A stretch of DNA of 64,000 bases from Sorghum bicolor (Eukaryota > Streptophyta > Magnoliopsida > Poales > Poaceae), in contig NC_012871.2 in assembly GCF_000003195.3 (NCBI RefSeq), positions 8,419,997 through 8,483,996 of the forward strand. The letters are read 5' to 3'. The notes below the pieces were generated by a model. It searched no databases, was not told where the DNA came from, and was given only the letters and a program-made list of their open reading frames with translations. Both the position numbers and the translations under genes were made by a program. This document shows positions 11,411-23,500 of the stretch, in pieces (the first letter of the stretch is position 1; the number at the start of each line of letters is the position of its first letter).

Positions 11411-12089
11411 TGTTGACACCGTTTTTGGGTACGTGTCCAGGATGGCAGGATAAGACGGCAGTATGTGGTTTACAGGATGAGTTGCCGATGACAATGGTTG
11501 CCGATAAAGGAGAGGTTGAACGTGATTAAGTTTACGGGCGATGGTGTGTTTATGCCGATGGCTATGATGAGGAAGTCTGCCGATGATACAAAGAGGGAGT
11601 TCGGAAGCTGCCGGTCGGTTTGTGGAGGAATTTTAGTTCGTCACGGGGGATAGCTTTGTTATTTCCTTATTTATTTAAGTCGTTTTGTATACGGATTCCG
11701 TGTAATTTGGAATTCGAATTCTAGTCGTATCTGGTTGAAGCTCTTTGAGCAGGGTATAAATATAGACCCTAGGACCTTGTAATGGAAAATAAAAATCAAT
11801 CAATCAAACACACGTTTTTACTCATATTCCAGCATCTACTTTCTCGACGACTTCGTCATACTTTTTCCTTTTATTACGAGTTCTTAGGAATTCGTCGATT
11901 TAAGCTCGGCGTGTTCTCGAGTTCCGCGTGAGTACCTCTTAGCCGTGACATCCGGGCGCATCGCTGTTGTCAGGACTAAAGTATTCGAGTTATCACCTTT
12001 GCCGATAGTAAGGTTAAATCGGCTGGCACGCCTTAACGTTTGAATCGGGTATTAGCCCTTTGTGTTTGCAGATTAGTTTTGCACCAACA
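11411..12089 (+). mobile_element. Solo LTR of an LTR retrotransposon
   Basis: Starts TGTTGACACCG and ends TTTTGCACCAACA, and is flanked by a perfect 5-bp duplication TATGC at 11406-11410 and 12090-12094. Inside it, a TATA-like GGTATAAATATAG (about 11754) is followed by 'aaaataaaaatcaatcaatc', a typical LTR promoter/polyadenylation layout, which sets the plus orientation. No internal retroelement domain adjoins, so it arose by LTR-LTR recombination. Length is 679 bp; gypsy-like by style, not provable here. Confidence 0.85.
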
Positions 12090-12391
12090 TATGCATATTC
12101 CACTTCAATTGTGTTTTTTATTTTGTAAAACCGACGAATGCTTTGATGTTGTTTTCACCGAAAGAGAATTTCATGTCATTTTACCAATAAACAAGGACCT
12201 TGTTTGTCATGTGTGGTGACTAATTCTTAGCCCTAATTGATCCAAATAAATCCCCCTGTGATTACTTAATTTGTTATTTTTGTTCACATAGTATACTAGA
12301 GAAAAGTCATATGTTGGTTAGCTACAAATGAAAAAAAAAACCACATGGCACAGAGATTTGCCAAATTCCTAGACTGTTCCCTATACATTTA

Positions 12392-12611
12392 GGTCTGGTT
12401 TAATTAGTTTCAAAAAAAATTAAGATTTCTCGTCACATCGAATCTTCAAACATATGCATGGAGTACTAAATATAGACGAAAACAAAAAACTAATTGTACA
12501 ATTTCACTGTAATTTGCGAGACCAATCTTTTGAATCTAGCTAATATATAATTAGACAATTAATACAAACGAAAGTAGCTAAAGCCACAAAAATACACAAC
12601 TAAACAAGGCC
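12392..12611. mobile_element. Tourist-like MITE, diverged left end
   Basis: The right end is AACTAAACAAGGCC. The left end GGTCTGGTTTAATTAG is a diverged form. The interior matches the family in inverted orientation ('cgtcacatcgaatctt', 'aatatagacgaaaac'). Confidence 0.75.
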
Positions 12612-13334
12612 GTACACATAAAAATTATATTTGGCACGATCCATGGTTCATCGACAGCAAACGTCGCCTCAACACAAGTACACAAAGGCACTCCCGCAAG
12701 CAGCACGGCCACATGATGGAGAGCGCGCTAGCTAGCTAGCTAGCTATAGATTCCTCATCTCATCCTCCACAGGCGCACCACAGGGCGGGCCACACGTTTG
12801 CACGGCTGCAGAGGAACCACCTCGCTCGCGCTTTTTGTACCCGCTGGACATGGCTGTCAGCAAAGGCGCCAGATGAAGTCGGCACTGACGTCACCCTACC
12901 CCGCCCTTCGCGAAAGCCGAAAGATGATCTGATCCGGCTGACGGCGACCGTGGTGCCCGTAACAGGTTCGTTCGGAGAACCACGCGCGGCGCGACAAAAG
13001 GGGAGAGACCTGTTCTGTTCGCCGTCGTCATGCGATGTCGATGAACGCTCGTGCTACGCCGGTCGCATTGCTTAAAACTTTTTTAGCGCCTCGCGCGCAC
13101 GTGGACATAATGCAGGATTAGTTTTCTTGTTGACGCCGTCGTTGGGTGACTGATAATGGGGTTGATACTTACTACTAGTACGTGCGACCCAAGTCTATGT
13201 ATCGATGCTTATCCTTTTGGCCCCCTGGCGTCAATGCCTTGCCTTAGGTCCTAAATTGCAGTGACGTTGATTTTTACAGAGTCATTTTTTTTCCCCTACA
13301 TATAAGTGTGATTGCACACGAGGATGGAAGAGTG
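12612..13334. other. Intergenic, no gene seen
   Basis: Contains an AGCT repeat run (about 12727-12747) and GC-rich sequence at 12770-13060 with a TGACGTCA (CRE/TGA-type bZIP core) at about 12888. I find no coding frame or RNA gene. Confidence 0.4.
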
Positions 13335-14012
13335 TTAGAGTATCTCCAACAGGACTATAGACTACTTAAGTGTTTGTTTAGGTAGCTAGCTATTTTTGAA
13401 TAACCTATATTTTACCTTTAACTACAGCAATACTACCTAAATATGGTTCCTGGATTTGCAGTCTATGACATAGAGGACCCACATGACATCTTCTTTCTTG
13501 TTGCCATCGACAAACTCAACCATGGGAAATGGAGCTGCCACCGAGGCGCCGTGCGCACCGATGGGAGGGGCCGGCGAGAGCCCTTGCCTACAGTCCACGC
13601 GTCGAGGGGAGCAGAAGGGCGCGCTGGTGGGAGAGAAGGGGAACCACGGTACGCCACCGTGCCTGGGTCTTGCCCACCATCGGCAGGGGAGTCCGCCGGG
13701 GAGGGTCGACGCCGATGGGCAAGGTGCCCGCCAGGGAGGGTCACCATGAGAGCCGACGCAGGCGAGGGTGAGGCATAGGTATGGGCGGTGTTAGGTGTTT
13801 CTGTGTGCTTGGGGAAAAGAGAGACGATGAAAAAATATGTAATAGGATTTGTTGGCTCAGTAGACGTAGGTAGTGGAGGGAACAATTTGTTGAGCCAATA
13901 AAAATAGCTAGTCAAGTAAGTAGCCTGTTAGAGTGGGTTCTTTAGCCTTCACTATCTAAAATATAGGATAAGTATTTGGTTTAGGAAATCTGTTTGAGAT
14001 GCTCTTAGAGCA
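13335..14012. mobile_element. MITE-like element with AGAG(T/C)ATCTC ends
   Basis: The left end 'ttagagtatctccaacagg' and right end 'ctgtttgagatgctcttag' are imperfect inverted repeats of the grass 'agagcatctccaacag' type. The centre (13480-13780) is GC-rich, with open frames on both strands but no recognised protein. The part near 13850-13930 is similar to sequence at about 57115-57210, so a relative lies elsewhere in the window. Confidence 0.45.
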
Positions 14013-14128
14013 TCATATCCAAGAGCTCATCCTCTAGATCATGAAATCCATATAATAGATTTTCTATATCTTTTCATCATCCAATACTTCTTATATATCT
14101 TGACTATCAAGAAATTTGGAATAGATTA

Positions 14129-14697
14129 TAGCAGTATTTGAAGAACTAATTAGGACTTTTTCCATCATAATCTCCACTCCTATCAATAAGAAAGAATGTA
14201 GATAGGTTATTGGAGTTGCTCTCGGCTATATTCTTCTTTGGTACTATAAAAATTTAAACCAGCATTGCACCTATATGGAGTAAGTATGTACTATGTAAAT
14301 GGTCATGAGTACTTTAGCTTTTATTTTTGTTCTAATGAAGACCCAGAACTATGAGAATAAGATCTAAATCTAAATAGATAGATTTTAGGGGAACACTTTT
14401 TTTTAATAATCCAACCACCAATTTTGACAAAAGTTTATACAAAAATGATTTAGTCTTGTGTTTTCCTCCATCTTTGTTTGTGGTGTCTAGTTTTTGTCCT
14501 CCTCTTTTGTGTGTTGTGTTGGTGTCAGTGTGAATGCTCGTTGTCTAGTCTATAATTGTAGTAAGTTCTAATACAATATATTCACATAGGTACTTCGTTT
14601 GTCCTCGGCGCCCTTTAAAAATGTGAGATTTAGAATACACTAACTATAACTAGTTCGTTTAAACCAATATACTTATCTTGTTTATTATATTACAAAG
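14129..14697. repeat. Tandem duplication, copy 1
   Basis: Collinear with 14711-15139. Shared words include 'cctatcaataag', 'tgttgtgttg', 'tgtgaatgct', 'ttgtagtaa', 'ggc.ccctttaaaaat', 'acactaactataactagtt' and 'tgtttattatatta'. Non-coding and AT-rich. Confidence 0.65.
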
Positions 14698-14710
14698 GAT
14701 ATAAATGATG

Positions 14711-15139
14711 GCAATATTAGGAGACCTAATTTTTTTTAAAAAATAGTTGGATAGTATTTTCATCAAAATTTCTACTTCTATTATCAATAAGAATGGATAT
14801 AGATATGCTCTTGAAGTTGCCCTCGTTTAGTGTTGTGTTGTCGTCGGTGTGAATGCTTGCTATAAGTATTATTTGCTAGTCTAAAAGTTATAGCTGAAAA
14901 TACTATTCGCTGATTTATTATGAGAGAAAAAATATTGTTGTTTAGTAAAAAAATACAACTTATAAAACAAGCAAACAAGCCCACATGCAGTTGTAGTAAT
15001 TTGCATTGCAGTTCACGTAGAGACTTCCTTTTGTCTCTGGTGGCCTTTAAAAATATAACTTCTAGAACACACTAACTATAACTAGTTTGTTTAAGAAAAT
15101 AATTTACTCGTCCTAAATAAATGTATTATATTAGAAAAC
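14711..15139. repeat. Tandem duplication, copy 2, with inserted MITE
   Basis: Second copy of the unit at 14129-14697. Where copy 1 reads 'ctagtctataattgtagtaa', this copy has an insert of about 120 bp (14865-14983 region) between 'ctagtct' and 'ttgtagtaa'. Confidence 0.65.
14865..14983. mobile_element. Short MITE-like insertion
   Basis: Contains 'agttatagctgaaaatact' to 'aaaacaagcaaacaagccc', including 'attcgctgatttattatgag'. It matches a repeat also seen at 10196-10294 in inverted orientation, and is absent from the paralogous site in copy 1. Confidence 0.5.
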
Positions 15140-15198
15140 AGTGGAGTGAGTACACTCTCAAAATTAGCGTACCAATTCCTACTCGTCACATTTGCTTG

Positions 15199-15425
15199 GG
15201 CCTTGTTTAGTTCCGAAAAGTGAAAAGTTTTTGGTACTGTAGCATTTTCGTTTATTTGTGACAAATATTATCCAATTATGGACTAACTAGGATCAAAAGA
15301 TTCGTCTCGTGATTTACAGCTAAACTGTGTAACTAGTTTTTGTTTTCGTCTATATTTAATGTTTCATACATGTGCCATAAGATTTGATGGGACGGAAATC
15401 TTGAAAACTTTGTAAAAATCCTATC
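15199..15425. mobile_element. Tourist-like MITE, right end lost
   Basis: Starts GGCCTTGTTTAGTT and matches the family interior up to 'ggaaatcttgaaaactttgt'. The terminal AACTAAACAAGGCC is missing. Confidence 0.75.
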
Positions 15426-15858
15426 TTGATTATTGAGAAAATTTCGGTGCTGAAATTTGAGAGATGCCCAGCTGTATTCTCGGAGACCAACATAGCTGTC
15501 CATTAGTCGTCATCCATGAGGATTATATTACTATTATTATTCTAGTAAATAAAATAAATAAACAAAAGCAGGAAAAGACAGAGGAAAGTGAAACACACCG
15601 CTTCCTTCCTGTATCCAACGGTGCCCATGGCTGGTTCTCTCTCAGCCGTCAAGCTGTCGTCGTCGACGTCAGCATCCACCGTAAGCGGCAAGCGGCCGAC
15701 CGCTACCCCCAACCATCATCGCGACCCCTGCCCGTGCCCCTTCCCCGTTCGTCCCCTTCCCCTGGCCGCCGCCGCCCCCAATCCCACCTCCTCGCCCCCT
15801 CCCTTTGACCCCTCCGGCTTCCCACGAACCTTCCTCTCCTTGACCCCTCCTCCCCTCT

Positions 15859-15866
15859 CTATTTAT
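15859..15866 (+). promoter_or_regulatory. Probable TATA box of the NAC gene
   Basis: CTATTTAT lies in a CT-rich stretch 158 bp upstream of the NAC ATG. This would place transcription start near 15890-15900 and give a 5' UTR of about 120 nt. It argues against using the in-frame upstream ATG at 15627. Confidence 0.45.
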
Positions 15867-16016
15867 CCCCCTCCCCATCCACTCCCCGCCCTCCCCAAGA
15901 ATCACCACCACTCCACTCCACCACCTCTCTCACCTCCAGCAGCAGCAGCAGCAGCCAGCCAACAACCGCACCGCAGCAAGAACCAACCAACAGCGACGAA
16001 CATAGCGAGGGAGCCA

Positions 16017-17032
16017 ATGGTGATGACGACGGCGGCGCAGCAGCAGCGCCGGGACGCGGAGGCGGAGCTGAACCTCCCCCCGGGGTTCCGGTTCCACCCG
16101 ACGGACGAGGAGCTGGTGGCGCACTACCTCTGCGCGCGGGCGGCCGGTCGCCGCCCGCCGGTGTCCATCATCGCCGAGGTCGACCTGTACCGCTTCGACC
16201 CCTGGGACCTCCCCGAGCGCGCCCTCTTCGGCCGCCGCGAGTGGTACTTCTTCACGCCGCGCGACCGCAAGTACCCCAACGGCTCCCGACCCAACCGCGC
16301 CGCGGGCTCCGGGTACTGGAAGGCGACCGGCGCCGACAAGCCCGTGGAGCACAGGGGCAGGACGGTCGGCATCAAGAAGGCGCTCGTGTTCTACCACGGC
16401 AAGCCGCCCCGTGGGGTCAAGACCGAGTGGATCATGCACGAGTACCGCCTCGCCGACGCCGGCGGCGCCCGCGCCAAGAAGTCCGGCAACGGCACGCTCA
16501 GGGTAGGCGGCTTCGAATCTTCTTCCTTCCTAGTGTTCTTTTTCGCAAGTCGCAATCTTTCCCGTCGAATTTTCTTCTTCCCCTGTTATTCTTCGGTCGA
16601 CCGAGATGCTGATGTGTGCTGTTCGATTGATGAATTCTCCTGCAGTTGGATGACTGGGTGCTGTGCCGGCTGTACAACAAGAAGAACGAGTGGGAGAAGA
16701 TGCAGCAGCAGAAGGAGAAGAAGGAGATGGAATCGGAGGCGTCGCTCTCGCACTCCGACACGCGGACGCCGGAGTCGGAGATCGACGACGACCCGTTCCC
16801 GGAGCTGGCCTCGCTGCCGGCGCTCGACGACATGGTGGGTCTAGCCCCGGCCGCCGGCGCCATCCTGCCCAAGGAGGAGGTGGAGGACTTCGGCGACCTT
16901 GGCGGCGACGACTGGCTCGCGGGGATCAACCTCGACGACCTGCAGATGCCCGGGGACGCCGACTTCTTTGGCAACATGCTGTCGCCGATGGCCGCCAAGA
17001 TGGAGCAGGACGCCGGCTTCCCCTTCTTCTGA
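16017..17032 (+). CDS. NAC-domain transcription factor, SNAC1-like (2 exons)
   Basis: CDS is join(16017..16502, 16646..17032), 290 aa. The intron has GTAGGC donor and CTCCTGCAG acceptor in phase 0, interrupting the NAC domain after ..GTLR before [11 protein letters not shown], the usual last-intron position of NAC genes. All five NAC subdomains are present: [95 protein letters not shown] and [12 protein letters not shown] binding and dimerisation reside there. The leader [12 protein letters not shown] and the tail [16 protein letters not shown] match the stress-responsive SNAC1 group, nuclear activators in drought/salt/ABA responses (family knowledge). The C-terminal ~100 residues are acidic, as in activation domains. 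Frames also run open upstream to 15588, but the TATA position favours 16017. Confidence 0.93.
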
Positions 17033-18538
17033 GATCCTCTGCGACTCCGAGGACGGATTCAGCTCAACTGTGTATAGTTCAGATTTCTTCAGGATTCAGA
17101 GAAAACAAACAAAAAACAAATTCTGCTAATATCTGGTTGTAGTGGTGTAGTGCAGAAGTAGCAGTATGCTGGTCAGTTATTAAGATTGAAGTTCATTGTA
17201 GTACTCTACTGATGCTCATCACTTGAGCTGTGATAAGTGACAACATTCTTTCGTTTGTGCTCTGCAAATTCTTCAATGCTCAGAATATATTGATTCAGAT
17301 GGGTAATGCCAATTCCGCCGTGTTATGTTCCTTGCCTCTGAACACACAATGTCTTGTATTTGGTTTCTTTCTGCTTTATTGTTGTGTTCTTGTATAGGTC
17401 CATTGTTTTGTTGTTCTTGGGAGATCATACTGTGGCCTTCCCAGAGCAGTTCAAGTTTGGAGCCTGGAGATGGAGCAACTTTTTATGTAATCAAGATTCT
17501 TGATATACTTCTTTAAAATATCTTAATCAGGATTCTTGCTAAACTTGTTTAAAATATCTTAGTACTATTTGATTGTTAAGATGGGTACATGACAACAGAG
17601 AATATTTTGGTTGGTGCCTGTGGAGTGGAGTGTGGACATTGGACGGCCACGATACCTGTGTTATCTGTGTTCGGCCACATTGTCTCGCGGGCATCAAGTC
17701 CTCGCAAGGTATCTTTCAGATCATGTTTTACTTGGACTGGCATTGAGCAAATCTTAACCTTGATGGACAAACGATGTTAGGTGTCAGAATCAAGGGGCAT
17801 TGTGAATCAAGAGCACATGGAATTGTAGATATATATGTATATCAGAAGAGGAGGAACTGAAACTTTATTGTGTATACATATAGTTCAGATGCACTGAAAA
17901 TTTGGAGGACAAAATGTTACTACTATGATTTAGGGCCTGTTTGGATTAGTTAGGGCTATTGATTAGCTGAGACTAAAAATTAATCTAGATTAGCTGAGGC
18001 TAAAAATTAATCTAAATTAGCCGAGGTTAACCAGCTAGCTGGCTAGCAACTAACTGAAAGCTAATCTAATAAGTTAATCCACCTATTAATCACCTGTTTA
18101 GATGTGCTAGGTCTATTTTTTTAATAACTAGCTAACAATTAGGCTTTGGTAGTTGGTTGCCATGCGCTGGTTCCGTGCAGTGATTTTGTAGTCTTGGAGG
18201 TGAATTAAGGTTCCAGTGCACTGTAGTAATTACCAGTCCTCCTCACAGTAGTGTGACAGAGAGCGATGACGTTCTTTTGACAAAGCGATGACAATTCATC
18301 ATCTCCCAGATTTGTTTGTTTTTAGCGTTGAGCGCCAATGCAGCCTTTGCTTAGACTATTAACAGCTAGACCTAGACTTGCCGCTGGCGAGGTGTGAACG
18401 CGTTTGATTCGCCCTCCATGTTTTTGTGGCGGCGTCTTTGTTTCTTCTTGTTGTGCATTTTCCCGTGAAACATTTGATGGATGCTGATTGTTTGATACGG
18501 GCTGTACAATAACACTGCAGCAGACAGCCGTGCTCTAA
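17033..18538. other. NAC 3' UTR and intergenic, diverged repeat
   Basis: The first part should be the NAC 3' UTR. Bases 17933-18125 ('gggcctgtttggattagttag' onward, rich in 'tagctga'/'attagct') look like a diverged PIF-type MITE related to sequence at 44486-44780. The remainder shows no gene. Confidence 0.45.
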
Positions 18539-19382
18539 GGCCTTGTTTAGTTGCAAAAAGTTTTACAAAATAGACCCTATAACATTTTTGTTTGTGTTTG
18601 TCAAATATTGACTATGTTTGGATTGATACTCTAACTAAGTTATATGTTAGAGCTATTCTTTAGCTCATGACTAGCCCTCAACTAACTCTAGCCAAAGAGA
18701 TGTTTGGATGTAAGAGTTAGATTGACAATAAATGTACTTTTCTATTCATTTGACTCCTTTTAAGCCAGATTTAGTGTGGCCGACTGTTATGTGGCCTCCT
18801 CCCGCTCACAAAAGACATTGCTCCACATTGCCATTGCTGGCGGCTATTTTGTCATTGCTCCATATGGTACCTTGCTGGTTATTTTGCCATTGATGGGTGG
18901 TGGCACTGTTGGGAGGCGGCGACGCGGCTTGGAGGTGGCGGCGCGGTTGAGAGGCGGCGGCGGTGCTGGTAACCGGGAGGGGTCGTGGCTGGGAGGCGCT
19001 TGAGTGGGGATCCCGTGTGATAGAGCCGATCCCTTTCCCTGTGGACCCCACCTTAAATAGCCCAAATAGCTCAAATAAGCACCTCTTTGGGGGATAGTTT
19101 TTTGGGTGGGTTAGATGTAAATAATCCTAATCTAACTCTCATGTTTGAATATTTTAAGGTTATTTGAGTCCCAAATAGCTAAATCTAACTTTAACCCATG
19201 GATCCAAACAAGGCCATTATCCAATCATGGACTAACTAGGCTCAAAAGATTCGTCTCGTAAATTATAGACAAACTGTGCAATTAATTATTTTTAATCTAT
19301 ATTTAATGCTTCATGCATATGCCGTAAAATTCGATGTGACGGAGAATCCGAAAAGTTTTGCAATTTTTTTTGGAACTAAACA
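18539..19382. mobile_element. Tourist-like MITE interrupted by another MITE
   Basis: Starts GGCCTTGTTTAGTT after TAA (18536-18538). Family interior resumes at 19216 with 'attatccaatcatggactaa' and runs to 'ggaactaaacac'. The last bases of the terminus are altered. A second AACTAAACAC with CTAAACAAGGCC lies at 19571-19596, so a further insertion may sit between. The interruption is the element at 18610-19215. Confidence 0.75.
18610..19215. mobile_element. Nested PIF/Harbinger-like element with ATT duplication
   Basis: Left end GACTATGTTTGGATTGATAC; right end complement GGCCTTGTTTGGATCCATGG. The 3-bp duplication ATT flanks it (18607-18609 and 19216-19218), and removing it restores the family sequence 'caaatattatcc' of the host MITE. 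Its centre is GC-rich, with a short open frame (18776-19003) and no recognised protein. Confidence 0.7.
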
Positions 19383-20033
19383 CCATGCAAAATTTTTTAG
19401 CAAAAAAGTGGTTATTCTTCATTTTGGATTTTAGCCTCAAAAGGAAAAAAAAAACCCAAAAGAACCTCATGAGAGCAATAAATTCTGCATTTTGAATAAA
19501 AACATAACTCTGAAAATTTTGATATTTTGCATTCCATCAATCCAAAGTAATTAGCATTTTGTATTTTTTAAACTAAACACCTCCCTAAACAAGGCCTGAA
19601 GAACTTCCATACAGTCCCTAGAAATATCTGGCAGATCAGTCAACTGGAGATAGATACTCCTACCGAGAGTCAACTGGAAACACAGCTAATTGATCTAATC
19701 ATGGATATCAATTAAGCTATAGTAGTGTACAGCTGCTCACTCGTGCCATGTGATCAGTATGGATTGATGGGTACCTTAACACCTTAAATGCTCCTTACTA
19801 CACTCAAGATTTGCATGGGGTTGGAATACTGTGGATACACATGACACAAATTCAGTGTACCGTATATCTTTCTAGATGGTCAAACGGCAACTGTACCTGT
19901 AGCCGTATCGTCGAATTTGCTCACCTATGACCGGTCACGCTGACGTTTGCATGCCAGCCCTGTGCCAGACGCGCATTCCTCCGGCCACCCCAACGCTACA
20001 CGGTGTGTACAGTATTCCCAGGATCCATCTCTC
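19383..20033. other. Intergenic, AT-rich
   Basis: Contains the partial Tourist-like end at 19585-19596 and otherwise unassigned sequence. No gene recognised. Confidence 0.4.
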
Positions 20034-20304
20034 TGTTATAAAACATGTTGTCAGCGGTTGGGACCTTTCCCTCTTCGTCTCTCATGATCAATATAGTAGA
20101 TGAAAGTAGAAGAACAAATAGACACAAGATAGGGAGACTATTCTTTATTCCTCTGAATATTGGTGCTTACAACATAGAGCTCCCACGTATATATAGTCCT
20201 GCCAAGGCCTAAGAGTTTTGGTAAGAGCCCACATACAAACGGACTAGGATTAGGATTCCTCCTTCTCCTTTCCTTCTAGGATCAAGTCCATATGTTTTAC
20301 AGCA
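20034..20304 (-). repeat. LTR, 3' copy in element orientation
   Basis: Begins TGTTATAAAACATGTTG and ends TATGTTTTACAGCA on plus. It pairs with 26221-26490. 5' flank is CTCTC. Confidence 0.9.
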
Positions 20305-20314
20305 CTCCCCCTTG
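20305..20314 (-). other. Polypurine tract
   Basis: Plus CTCCCCCTTG, i.e. CAAGGGGGAG on the element's sense strand, lies immediately before the 3' LTR. This is the expected start site of plus-strand DNA synthesis and fixes the element's orientation. Confidence 0.8.
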
Positions 20315-20500
20315 GGCGATTACCACGATATGCACATGCCTCATTAAAAACTCCATCCGAAAACCCAATGGGAAAAAACGGTTCTTAAAGAAAAGAGTAC
20401 ATTGCATTCTTTAATTGTATTGCACATGTTGTCTCATTAAAAACCTTGTGTGAGAAACCTTCAAGTAAAAACTCACATAGGAAAAAAGAGTACAACATTT

Positions 20501-23500
20501 AACCTTCGTGGTTATATATTCTTCACGATACCATATTCTTCATGAATAGATATTCATCTTCATGATCTATGTATAAACTTCAATGTTTTAGCAAATATGA
20601 TCTACTAGATCTTTGTAATTCTAGTGGTTTTACCTTCAAGGTAGATACAATGAAAATATGCTCCCCCTCATAATGCCAAACTTAGAACTTTATTGTTCAA
20701 AATCACACTGTTCACAAATGTGTGCTTAATTAATGATATGCAGTACCACAATACTATATCTTCCAAAAGTTGGCTTATAATTCTTCTATGAATTATATGG
20801 GTATAAACAAGAGCAATATGCTTCACGTAAAAACAACCACTTATTAGTTGTGCAAAACAAATAAAAAAATTATCTTTAGGGTAATGAATCCTTTCAGAGG
20901 ATTATGGGGTAAATAATTACAATATTCAATATCTTCTAGATAGTGCACCAAACTTATAATTCTTGTTTAGTAGATTTTAAATTATATATTCTATAAATCT
21001 TCGGGATTTTGATTATACCACTAAACAATAAATCCAGTCTTACATTTGGCATTTAGGGGATAATTCAATTACCAAAATCACCATTATTCTTATACCTTCT
21101 ATGGTATTTAGAGGATATCAGAACTTTATTGCTAGCTTTACAATATACACTTTCTGAGTGTTTGTATGATATCTTCATGATATTTAGAATTCCTCATTTT
21201 ATTTCTTCTCGGGTCTACATTCACTTCGGGGATTAATGGTGCTTATTAAGAATCGACTGGTAAATCCTTCAAGGAGGTTCTCATTCTTAGCGAATAATAT
21301 TTCTCTTCTATGAGATATATTCTCTACTACATGAGAGATTATTATGTGATATACACAATGAAATAGTGATATTCACTATAAGGTCATTCAATGACTCTTT
21401 TCCTTCTAGGATATGCTCTTCTTGAGACTTTAATATTCATACAGGAATATATATTCAACCTTAGACTTCTTAATACTTAGTATGAGATTATTTTTTATAT
21501 GTTGCGATTTATTTTCTTCAGGAACTATATGGATTTTCTGAATCCACGTAATAACTGCATATTTCATATTTATTATTCATTTTATTTGCCAGAGATATAG
21601 CAGAACATTTATTTCTTCTTAGTAGGAGATTCAACCTCAATTGCTTTCTTTATTGACCCGATATAATCGCTTCAAGCGTCTTTGCCATGGACTTTGTTTT
21701 CCGGATCCGGGTTCTCATAAGAGAAACATTTGCAATTATAGAGGTAACATTGTCGACAACTATTATTTTCTCCCAATACTCTCATAATGTGAGATTATTG
21801 TATCTCTTTATCATTTTCTAAACAAGAGATAATTTATTGTTCTGCATACCCAACACTATGATATGCGCGCTTAGTGTGTTGGATTTCATCTTCATGATGA
21901 TCCTCTTCATGAGGTGCCTAACCTTCTTCATGAGGTATTCTCTTCATGAGAATGGAGGAGTTTATTCTTATTTCATTTAACAAGTATACACTAAACTAGA
22001 ATCCACAGGCGTCCCCATAGATTTTAGCTTCATAGTATACACATTTAGTTTACTACTAGTAAACACAACTTATTGTTTATAACTTCAAATTACTCCTCTC
22101 ATTATCAAAAATATCTGGCATATGCTCTGCTTCATGCTTTACAAGAGCATTAGTCAAACTATTGTTTGATTTAGTGCGTGATACTATTTCTGCTTCAAGC
22201 TTCAAGGAATATTTTCTCTTAAGACCATTTTTCTTCTATGAAAATAATATTTGGCATTCAACATAGGCTTTCTCTCCCCCTAATGCCAATATTAGATCTT
22301 TAATAGCATACTTCAAAAGAAATCCCCTATGATGGGCTTAAAATAATTCAAATTCATGTATCTCCAACTACGAGTGGAGGCCCATTCATATATGCTATGA
22401 TAAAATTTTATATGAAATATCCACGCACATATTTAAATATGGGGGTTATTATACATTATATGCAGTGAGCTAGAATTCATAAAGTGCACTTAAGAATGTT
22501 CAGCATTCCTACGAAATCAAGGATGTTCTCCCCCTGATTTGCACATATCATAGTTTTATAAAACTATTTTATTATCTAGCTTCTTTATTCTTTAGCCTAA
22601 AAATTGATCCAAGTACTCATACATAAAAAAATGGACCATACATTTCAAATGTATAAAATATGCAACATTCAAATTTACATGGAATTTCTTCAAGAATTTT
22701 CTAATTGCCATTAATGCAATATCCTCAAATGCCTTTTCTTAATAAATCCCAAATCATGTAGTGTTATCCACCATCTTAATTCCACAATAATTCATCCCTT
22801 CAAATTGGGTTACTTCTCCATTTAGCTAATTTCAGATTAACTCACTCCCCCTGATCTTAAGCCGCTTGGCCATAGACCAAAATATTGCTTATGTATACAA
22901 CACATGAAAAGCAAAATATTTCTTAGTTCAACGGGAACTATATAGACATAGCGTACTAGCTAGCCAATTTAATTATGGGAAGAGTGCAAGGTAGCTACTA
23001 GATACAAATTTAGCTTCTTCTATGCTAATATCCATGCAGGAGTGGAGATACTTGCAGCTCGACGGGAGCACAACGTAGTAATACACATTCAAGTGTAACG
23101 TGGAATGTTGATATTCAATCCAACATAATAGATAACAACAAAATGCAAAGGTACATGCTTACATACAATTAGTGTAATGTAGAGAAAATTAACATAGCCG
23201 GAAAAGTCACGACTAGAACTTCAAGTCTTTATACATGCACTTAAAGATAGATTTAGGAAGGCTATGCCTACTAAATATATATTATCCACATTTTTTATGC
23301 CTTTACTTGAAATTCCTCCCCCTTTTCATACCATAATTACTTCAAGTAGTAATATGCTTCATGCATCATCTATGATTAATCATTTCAAATATTCCATAGA
23401 ATTTAATCATACTTCTAGTATTCAATGGTTGTGGCATGAAATACACATGTCATGTGTACTATTCAATGTAGAACAACATATTCAGGGTAGGACATAAACT

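Noticed and set aside
12720..12750. AGCT repeat as a regulatory palindrome
   Set aside because: A simple tetranucleotide microsatellite, common in this genome type.
15627..16016. In-frame upstream ATG at 15627 extending the NAC protein by 130 residues
   Set aside because: The extension is Pro/Ser-rich low complexity, lies mostly upstream of the TATA-like box at 15859, and the NAC start at 16017 fits SNAC1-type proteins.
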